From positions 15,421,001 through 15,485,000 of the forward strand of contig JARKIP010000033.1 of assembly GCA_029990175.1 (NCBI GenBank): DNA of 64,000 bases, given 5' to 3'. The stretch is from Petunia secreta. Its lineage: Eukaryota; Streptophyta; Magnoliopsida; Solanales; Solanaceae. The notes under the pieces were generated by a model. It was given only the letters and a program-made list of their open reading frames with translations. It had not been told where the DNA came from and did no database searches. Position numbers and translations under genes: made by a program. This document shows positions 56,161-64,000 of this stretch, piece by piece. Position 1 is the stretch's first letter, and each line of letters begins with the position of its first letter.

Positions 56161-56730
56161 CCCCAGCTTCAAGTCAAGACCTGGTTGAAACAGATGCGAC
56201 CATTTCAAGTTTCAGATGGTGCTTGCCCATACAACGGGCGATGGAGTTGTCTTTCAAGCCAAGATTTACCTCAAGGAAGCATGAAGATTTAGGCTAGGGA
56301 CTGTAATTTTACATTTTTTTCCTTGTATTTCCATTCCATGTAAAGCAACGACCACCAGCAAGCGACCAGTAATCAGCAACGACAGCCTTTGTGTGCCTAA
56401 GAGTGTCTAATATCAGCCCCAAGTGTGTCTAGAAGAGCCTCTAGTTTGTCTTAAGTAATATAGAGTGTCTAGGGTTGTCTTACTAAGTCTAGAAGAGTCT
56501 AGCGTCTGTTTGAATGCGGTAGTCCCAGCTGCCGCACGTGAGGAACTACACTGACCTGATTCCTTAGTCCGAGGATATGTAGGTAACTTTGTTCTCGGTT
56601 AGAACCGAAATTCAAGGTACGGTCACCGTTTTGAAAAGCGTGCTCTCGGCTAGAACCGAAAAGCCAAAATTAGTTGTCGATTACTTCTTTGTCCGAAAAC
56701 TCTTCGTGTTCCCGAACAAATAGGGGCAGC
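56161..56730 (+). other. 3' end of Ogre A internal region with polypurine tract
   Basis: Non-coding. Short GTGTCTAG/AAGAGTCTAG repeats (56400-56500), a repeated CGGCTAGAACCGAA segment (56595-56660), then the likely polypurine tract AAATAGGGGCAGC (56718-56730) immediately before the 3' LTR. Confidence 0.65.
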
Positions 56731-59700
56731 TGTAATCACCTAATTTTGACTAAGTTTGTCTTTAATTGGGATGTAAAATATGAAAATTACCAAAATGACT
56801 TGTTATGTGTTTAATTTTTGATTTTATAGTTTAATTGTGATAGTGTTGTAAACTATATGGTTTAATTTTAGTTAGTTGTGTGTGTATAAATCATTTTTAT
56901 GGCCATTTGTAAGAAAAAATAACAGCCCAATTCCCATGATCCACCAGCCCAACATTTTAACCCGGCCCACACTTATTCTATATAAACCAAAAACCCTCAC
57001 AACTCACTCATTCTTCTCCCAGCCGCCAAGGCTAGGGAAACCTTGCCAAATTTTTCCCCCGCCGCCGGAAATCGCCTTCCACGGCGGAGCCACCACTGCT
57101 CCGCTGCCGGACCACCACTTCCGGTGGCCGGAAATTTTAGCAAAATGCATTATTGGATAGATCTCGACCCCCCCCCCCCATTCCATTTCCGCAACTATCT
57201 TCTTCAAACTCATAGCCAATTCGCATAGATCAGCGGTCAAAGTCTCGGTCAAAGCACAATTCCGGCCACCTTGACTTTTTTCCGGTGAGTTTTTGGTCTC
57301 TTCTCTTCCCCTCACCCTTCCTCGTCACCCCACACCCGTTTCCTGAATTTTTTCTTGGCCCGTCGCTCCTTTCTTTTTCTGCTCTGTTTTTTGTTTTTTG
57401 TTTCTTCTTTCTTCTCATTTTTCTTCTTTCTCTTCTTGTTTTGGATTTGTTTGTTTGGTTGCTGTATACTCTGATTTGGAGGGGGATGTGATGATTGATA
57501 TAGGGGTTGAGGTGATGTTTGGATTATGCAGTGGTGCGAGCGTTAGGCAGTGAGAGTGTGCATTGTTAGAAACTATGGTTTGTGATGATTGTTTTGAGGG
57601 GCTGTGACGAGTGGATTTGAGGCAGTGTGGGGAACTATTCTTTGTTTGAATCTGAGGCAGGGCAGCGGGGTTGTTTTTCTGTGATGAGGACGGTGGTGGT
57701 GAAGGCTAAGCGACACAGCGGGACAGTGGTTTGGTTAGGCAGTTTTAACTCCTGGAGACTGGTTAGACATGAAAATCTTTTACTTTTGCGTTGTCGTTTA
57801 CTTTGTTAGGATTAGTATCAAAATATGTATGTTTTTCCTCCTTAGATTAGACGTAAATTGTGCCTATGGCCTTTTATAATCTTGTCTATCCCTGTACACT
57901 CTATATCAATGTTCATGTTTCAGTTTGTCGCTCTTTACAATGCAAGGAATAAAAGACGTATGTTGGCTATGAGTTTTCGATGTTTAGTCCTTTAGGAATC
58001 TGAAACCATGCTTCTTGTGTTTGAGCATTGAAATCTGTCCACTCTTTCTTGATACATTTAGCACGAAATCACCTTGAAATTGTCTGATGGAAAATATCCT
58101 GAACTTGCACCCACTGAATGTGAAACTCGTTTGGCTTTTGTTAGCACAGTTTTAAGTATCAAGTGACTATATTATAGCATGAATCGTGTGTCTGTAAGGT
58201 TACTAATTTTTTAGCTAAAGATTAAAGCCTGAGTTTAAGTTGGATTTTGGTTCATTTAGGTGGTCTGACTTCTAAGATTAAAGTCTGGACTTTAGCTTAA
58301 ATTCAAGTTCAATCTAGTTCAGTTTGCTTGCTCTTGCTTTGGACTGAGTCTTGTTTAGTTTGGTCATTAAAGTAAAGTCTGTGATATTTGGCTTGGTTTT
58401 AAGCATTGGGGCTGTTTAGTTTGTTTTGCTTAAGTTTAGTTAGGAAATATATTTTGGTTGAAATCTGATTGTCTTTAGCTTTAGTATAATTTAGTTAGTT
58501 TGGAGGGCTGATTTAGTTGTTCTAGTTTGGTCCTAGACCCCTTAAATTAGTGATGAGTGTTTGGTGTCCTTTTAAATGACATCTTTTATATATTTTTCAG
58601 CCTTAGGAGTTAGGACTGTGTTTGGTGGCTGAAACAGTGGCTTTTCAGCTGCTGTACCATGCTGAAAAATAGCCAAAAACACTCAAGTATAGGGGTGTGG
58701 GCTTGTACTTTTGTACAAGTCCACCTCTTTGCCCCCACCTTTTAGCTATAAAATAGAGGCATTTACTACCCTCTTTAACACATAAGAACCAAGCTGAAAT
58801 AGCATTAAATTGAGAGCAAAAACATAGAGCGAAAAGGAGTGAGTTTAAAATTTGAGATTTAAAACCAAAAGGCCTTTACTTCATAGGCCTTTTGGAGCAT
58901 AAATCTTTAAGTTTAGGGGTTTGAATAGGAGTTTTAAAGGGCTGTTTTGGTGCTGAATTTGGGGGTGTTGCTGCTGTTTTTGTTTGATTTGGTCTGGTTA
59001 AGAGCTTGTTACAATCTTGGTATTAGCTTGCGCCAAGAAGTTCACTTACTAGGTAAATATTCCAACTTTTGTATTACATTCTCTCTTGTGTATGAATGAC
59101 ATGTTTAAAGATGCTTAAGAGGTCATTTGAGCTTCATTATATCTGCTTTATTCCTATCATTTGTTTTAAATAGTACAAAAAAATGCCTATGTTAACAAAG
59201 TGCCCTAGGAACCTTCCTAATAATTGATATTCAAGATATGTTCATTATGGATTTGTTTGTTCATTTGGAACACTTTGTTAAGACTGGACAGAATTAATTA
59301 AACAAAACTTATGATCACTTTGTGCCTTAGAAAAAGGTTTGCAAATAATATTATGTGTGCAAATGTGGGCATATGAGATATGAGTAGGCAAAACAAGGCT
59401 GTAAATGCAAATTGTAGGCAGAAAAGGAGACACTTAGGCAAACTTAGTCTTAAAATGTAATCAATGCAAACTTTGTACAAAGTGACGGATCGTGACCTCT
59501 AAATCAAATTTGCATTTAATTGGTTGGCTTATTAAACATGGATTTGCAACTATAAGCGAGAAAACGGTCCTCTTGTCTTTGCAATTTAAAATAGTCCAAA
59601 CCATGTTACAAGCTCGGGCAGCTTTATTTGTTAAAAGAATTGAATATAAAATTTACACGATTAGGCAATTTAATAGGAGCAAGAAGAGTTTTCATGATTG

Positions 59701-60272
59701 AGTCTGATAATAAGTATGACTCGCGGTCTGCTTATTAGGCTAAGAAAAATTAATTCTATTAAAGTCATTTTGCGTTAACCAATAAAAATATGATAATTTT
59801 TTTGCAAATAATTTTACGGCAGCTCATTAAAACAAAAATAACGCTTTAAAATCTTTCTGAATAAAATTGTAAATTTAACCAGTCCTCTGTGAGGTTGGAA
59901 AATGAACAATACGCTCTTTAAATTTTTTTTAAATTAAATTATAAATTCAAATTAACGGCAAAAGAATACAATCATTTTTAATAAATTAAAATTGCGACCA
60001 TAAAAGCAACTGTGCTTGGCACAGGACTCGAGGGTGCCTAATACCTTCCCGAGAGTCAACTGAGAACCTTACCCGAATCTCTAACGCAGACCATTAGACG
60101 AGTCAGAGGTGTTCCAAGGTACCTTTTGGTGACTTGGCACACCTTAAACTATGTCAAGTGGCAGCTCCGAGTTTTCTCTAAAATAATTTTGTACCTTTTT
60201 TAACACCAGTCACGAGCCTTTAAATAATAAACCTCGCAAACAACTCGTTTAGTTAATTTTTAGGGCGTGACA
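56731..60272 (+). repeat. 3' LTR of Ogre A (LTR 3)
   Basis: 3542 bases, TGTAATCACC...GGGCGTGACA, very close to LTR 1 over its whole length and followed by the CCAGA duplication. TATA at 58747. The right arm of the pre-TATA hairpin has lost seven bases (58713-58724), and a CCCCC run has expanded at 57169-57179. Confidence 0.9.
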
Positions 60273-60277
60273 CCAGA

Positions 60278-61290
60278 TATCAATCGCACCAGAAGATCAG
60301 GATAAGACAACTTTCACATGTCCTTATGGAACCTATGCCTATAGGAGAATGTCTTTTGGTTTGTGTAATGCACCTGCTACACTTCAGCGTTGCATGTCAG
60401 CTATTTTCTCAGACATGACTGAAATTTTTTTCGTTTTTATGGATGATTTCACCCTTTTTGGTAAAACATTTGAAGATTGTCTTAATCACTTGACCTTAGT
60501 TCTTAAGATATGTGAAGAGACAAACTTGATTCTTAATTGGGAGAAATATTATTTTATGGTTACCGAGGGAATTGTTTTAGGACATAAAATCACTGCTAAA
60601 GGAATAGAAGTTGATAAGGCAAAAATTGATCTTATAGCAGGATTACCCCCTCCCACAACTGTTAAAGGCATTAGAAGTTTTCTAGGTCATGCAGGTTTTT
60701 ACAGACGGTTCATAAAAGATTTTTCAAAGATTTCCAAACCGTTGACTAACCTTTTGATGAAAGATGTTAAGTTTGATTTTTCAGGAGATTGTATGAAAGC
60801 TTTTGACACTCTTAAGGAGAAATTATCATCTGCCCCTGTAGTTGTGTCCCCTGATTGGAACCATCCTTTTGAGGTCATGTGTGATGCTAGTGATACAGCT
60901 GTTGGAGCTGTTTTATGCCAGAGAAAAGATAAAATTTTCCGTCCCATTTACTATGCCAGTAGAACATTGAATGAAGCTCAACTCAACTATGCCCCAACAG
61001 AAAAGGAACTACTGGCAGTAGTATTTGCTTTTGATAAGTTTCATTCCTATTTGATAGGAACCAAGGTCACTGTTTTTACTGACCATGCAGCTTTAACATA
61101 CCTCTTAGCAAAGAAAGATGCACGACCGAGATTGTTAAGATGGATTTTACTTCTCCAAGAGTTTGACCTTGAGATAAAAGACAAAAAAGGAATAGAAAAT
61201 CAGGTAGCTGACCATTTGTCTAGATTAGAGAACCCTCCTCTTGAGTCTAGTGATATAAAAGAAGAGTTTCCTGATGAACACATTTTTTGT
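60278..61290 (+). pseudogene. Athila RT C-terminal part and RNase H
   Basis: Continues the RT interrupted at 28517: ISIAPEDQDKTTFTCPYG, RMSFGLCNAPATLQRCM, the catalytic FMDDFTLFG (commonly FVDD), GHKITAKGIEVDKAKI and FLGHAGFYRRFIKDFS. RNase H reads NHPFEVMCDASDTAVGAVL, NYAPTEKELLAVVFA, VFTDHAALTYLL and NQVADHLSRLE, with its acidic residues present. The frame is open until a shift near 61290 at the RNase H-integrase linker. Confidence 0.9.
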
Positions 61291-62592
61291 CAGCTCAGTA
61301 GTAACTCAACCACCCTGGTTTGCAGACATTGCAAATTACTTGGTTGGAAAATGGACACCCAGAGATCTCTCTTACCAACAGAGAAAAAAACTTATATTTG
61401 ATGCTAAATATTATCTGTGGGATGACCCTTACTTGTTTAGAATTTGTGCAGATAATATCATTAGAAGATGTGTACCTGAAGATGAAATGCCAAAGATTTT
61501 GTTTCATTGTCATGATGGAGCAATTGGAGGACATTATGCTGCAAACCGAACCGCTTTCAAGGTTTTGGAAGCTGGATTCTTCTGGCCAACACTTTTTAAG
61601 GATGCCCGTGTGTATGTTGCACAATGTGATAGGTGTCAAAGAACAGGTAATATCACAAGGAGAGATGAGATGCCATTGCAATCTATTCAGGTATGTGAAA
61701 TATTTGATGTCTGGGGTATAGATTTTATGGGACGTTTTCCTTCATCTCATTCATTTGAATATATCCTCGTGGCTGTTGACTATGTTTCACGATGGGTTGA
61801 GGCCATTCCCACAAGAAAGAATGATGCTCGAACTGTATGCAATTTTCTCAGAAAAAATATTTTTACCAGATTTGGCACACCACGAGTCATCATTAGTGAC
61901 CAAGGGACTCATTTCATGAATAAGCAATTTTCTGCTTTATTGTCAAAATATAGTGTGACTCATAAAACTGGAACACCGTATCATGCTCAAACTCAAGGGC
62001 AAGTTGAGGTTTCCAACCGTGAACTAAAAAGAATTCTTGAAAAAACTGTTGGAATCTCAAGAAAAGACTGGGCTTTAAAATTAGATGATGCATTATGGGC
62101 ATACCGAACGGCGTTCAAAACGCCGATTGGAACATCTCCATATAAATTAGTCTTTGGAAAAGCTTGCCATTTGCCTGTTGAATTGGAACACAAAGCCTTT
62201 TGGGCACTGAAAGCATTGAATTTTGATTTAACATCTGCTGGTAAAAATAGATTTTTGCAGGTTAATGAGTTGGATGAACTGAGGATGGAAGCCTATGAAA
62301 ATGTCAAGATTTACAAAGAAAAAACAAAAAATGGCATGACAATTTGATCCGATCAAAAAATTTTAAAATTGGAGATCAGGTACTTCTTTACAATAGCTGT
62401 CTCAAGCTATTCCCAGGAAAACTGAAATCCAGGTGGACAGGTCCTTACAATGTTACAAATGTTACTCCATACGGAGCAATTGAAATTCAACAAAGCAATG
62501 GAGGAGAGAAATTTAAGGTCGATGGTCACAGGCTAAAATTGTACTTTGGAGGACATTTTGAACAACACCCTTTAGTAACCATGATAGTATGA
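61280..62592 (+). pseudogene. Athila integrase with GPY domain
   Basis: Entered by a frameshift from RNase H: PPWFADIANYLVG, then HHCC (HDGAIGGHYAANRT...CDRCQRTGN), DDE core (IDFMGRFPSS, VIISDQGTHFMN, QGQVEVSNRELKRIL) and YRTAFKTPIGTSPY. A second shift at about 62345 leads to the C-terminal GPY part (LFPGKLKSRWTGPYNV, FKVDGHRLKLYFGG), ending at TGA 62590. All three catalytic acids are in place, so decay is limited to the two shifts and the upstream damage. Confidence 0.9.
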
Positions 62593-62954
62593 TGAGTGCC
62601 ACAGTTACTACGTCGAGCTGACGACGTTAAACTCAGAACTATGGTTCTTTATCCCGTAGCCATTGAAGGTGAAGCAATGGAGCCTTATAAGTCCAACTTA
62701 GATCTGACTATTAAATGCTTAACCAATTGATCTGGTCAATATCCAGATTATTATACAACTGGAACATCTCATGAAGGCCTCTATAAAAATAGAGTCACCT
62801 AGACAGAAGTAACTCCATGGTGATCGGTATGCCTAAATTACTGGTTGGTTAAACATTCAATTGTCCAAATCTAATGTTGGCACAGGTAATTTTCTAGTTT
62901 ATATTCAAACTAGGACCTAATGACTGATAAGGTCTAAAAATAATCCAGTCTATT
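62593..62954 (+). other. 3' untranslated part of the Athila element
   Basis: Non-coding. GTCGAGCTGACGACGTTAAA just after integrase is text I recall following pol in Athila elements. No env-like frame. Ends where a different LTR-like sequence starts. Confidence 0.5.
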
Positions 62955-64000
62955 TGATGTTTGGCATTTTATGCCTATATTTTCATAATATTTCCTTATG
63001 TTTGAATACTTTATTCGCTCGTTTTATGGTTTATGAATGTGGTTTTGCACTAATTTTATGTCATGTGTATGTAGGTTGTTACGCAGTATATTTGGAGCTT
63101 TTAGGAGCTTGATTGAGCAAGAAAAGATTGGATTTTGATTGAGGATTGGATCGAGCACACGAAGGCACGACACGAGCGAGCAAAGGAGCGAGAAAACACG
63201 AAAATTGGCCGGGCACGCCCCGCGCCCCCCACCGCGGCCAGTACCCCTGCGCGTTTTTCAGCGCGCTGCATGCCCAAGGCGGCCAACTTTCGACGTCCTC
63301 TGTCCATCCTCACGCGATCGTGGGCGCGGGGCGCCCGTTATAGCGCCCCTGGTGCGCGATTTATGTCCTATTTCGTCTAGGCTTGGGTCTAACTTATTAC
63401 TAGGTGTTTGTAAACTCTATAAATACTCTTTTACTTAGTTTTTCAGAGGAGTTCAGACCTTTGGAGCAAGTTTTGGAGGAGAGGGGAGGAGCCCTAGATG
63501 TCTTCTACACAAGTTCTTTCTCTCTTTCTCTTATTCTTCTCATTAATTCTATAGTTTTTTTGTTCTAGGGTTAGAGTAAATACATGAAGGTTGATGTTTG
63601 AAAGTTGATTTCTATATATTGATTTACCATTATGGATTGTTTATTCTTTCTTGATCACAATTGTTTGATTATTGAGGCCTGATAATTGAACACTATCTAT
63701 GGTTTTTAGATTGAACTCGAAAGAGGGAATTTAATTACGTAATAAGAGAGAATAGAACTAGTTTGTGAACCCGGGCATCGGGGAACCAATTTGTGAGTAG
63801 GATAGACATATACTTGCTCGCCTAGTTTAACTCATTACAGAATTCGTTAATGCGTGCACGTGATTCAACCCATAGACATATAGGGATTGGAGTAGCCTGC
63901 ATAGACCGTGAAGAATCGAAAGGTTTTCATGGGTACATTTAACCTGTAGTTAGCAATCTAGGAAATCAAGAAGTAGAATCAACTGGAAAACTCAACTGGA
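62955..64000 (+). mobile_element. 5' part of another LTR, cut by the window edge
   Basis: From about TGATGTTTGGCATTTTATGCC the sequence is unlike the Athila 5' LTR. It has AT-rich DNA, then a GC-rich block (63200-63360), a TATA box (TATAAATA, 63418-63425) and a pyrimidine-rich start region, then AT-rich leader-like sequence to the edge. This is the layout of a U3-R of a separate retroelement inserted in the Athila 3' region. The start is uncertain and no PBS is reached. Confidence 0.5.

Larger units (their letters stand above)
28518..60272 (+). mobile_element. Ogre/Tat-type Ty3/Gypsy retrotransposon A, itself containing element B
   Basis: Flanked by the 5-bp duplication CCAGA (28513-28517, 60273-60277), with ends TGTAATCACC...GGGCGTGACA and near-identical LTRs of 3545 and 3542 bases. 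Order: LTR, PBS, leader, ORF1, gag-protease-G-patch, intron, RT, two RNases H, integrase, 3' region with tandem repeats, LTR. Large size, ORF1 upstream of gag, the intron before RT and the extra RNase H are the hallmarks of the Ogre branch of Tat. Without B (40154-51189) it would be about 20.7 kb. Coding frames carry many stops. Confidence 0.9.
22485..62954 (+). mobile_element. Athila-type Ty3/Gypsy retrotransposon, split by a 31.8-kb Ogre insertion
   Basis: A plus-strand element with 5' LTR (22485-23840), tRNA-Asp-type PBS, long T-rich leader, gag, protease and RT up to 28517. After the insertion (28518-60272) the same RT frame resumes at 60278 and continues through RNase H and integrase to 62592. 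Gag, protease and RT motifs follow the plant Athila pattern. Its 3' LTR is not seen, because a different LTR starts at about 62955. No env-like ORF is present after integrase. Confidence 0.85.

Noticed and set aside
28513..60277. Tandem LTR-int-LTR-int-LTR formed by unequal crossing-over between LTRs
   Set aside because: That would leave a complete internal region in each unit. Here the first unit stops inside RT and the second lacks only RT, with one sharp junction at 51189, which fits nested insertion plus deletion better.
62593..63438. Possible env-like ORF after Athila integrase
   Set aside because: Only short Arg/Pro/Ala-rich overlapping frames in a GC-rich block. No signal peptide or membrane segment, and the region looks like the start of a different LTR.

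Overview
This window is nuclear DNA of a flowering plant, most likely an asterid and plausibly Solanaceae. It has intron-rich genes with plastid-targeting N-termini, plant MITEs in introns, and a pile of plant LTR retrotransposons (Copia, Athila-type Gypsy, Ogre/Tat-type Gypsy). The family placement is an inference from the look of the genes and repeats, not a database result.

Genic part (1-15 kb, all minus strand). The left edge holds the first exon of a DUF4079-type plastid membrane protein gene (225-561) that runs off the window. Upstream of it lies a complete 12-exon gene (2323-14825) for a plastid PTST-type protein, closest by recall to PTST homolog 3. It has a transit-like N-terminus, a central acidic region with three in-frame 31-residue repeats, a coiled coil and a C-terminal CBM48 starch-binding domain. 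All twelve exons join in frame at GT-AG sites to give 532 codons plus stop. Its introns carry a hAT-type MITE with an 8-bp target duplication, a Stowaway MITE, a decayed Stowaway, a LINE relic and local duplications.

Spacer (15-17.9 kb). Three head-to-tail copies of an ~0.8-kb AT-rich unit of unknown origin, each with spaced GTATAC palindromes and a purine-rich block.

Nested retrotransposons (17.9-64 kb, all coding parts on plus). A decayed Copia (17887-21244) is cut by an LTR-like non-coding element X (21245-22484). X is cut by an Athila-type Gypsy (5' LTR 22485-23840, tRNA-Asp-like PBS, gag, protease, part of RT). That RT is cut by a 31.8-kb insertion flanked by the 5-bp duplication CCAGA (28513-28517 and 60273-60277), and resumes at 60278 with RT-RNase H-integrase. 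The insertion is Ogre/Tat element A: LTRs of ~3.54 kb at 28518-32062 and 56731-60272, a leader, an extra ORF1, gag-protease, a probable 191-bp intron, then RT-RNase H-second RNase H-integrase. A second Ogre, B (40154-51189), sits inside A's RT. A deletion appears to have fused B's truncated 3' end to the rest of A's RT at about 51189, so only one pol tail remains for two 5' halves. Another LTR starts at about 62955 and leaves the window. Every retroelement reading frame is broken by stops or frameshifts, so all are annotated as pseudogenes.

The less expected signals are structural: a hairpin cluster presenting CTCACGGAG in the Athila LTR, an iterated palindrome array (GTCGTTATAACGAC-like) in the leader of both Ogre copies, a conserved hairpin beside the Ogre TATA box, a second promoter-plus-splice-donor module inside the Ogre LTR, and two independent in-frame tandem duplications in the PTST3-like protein.
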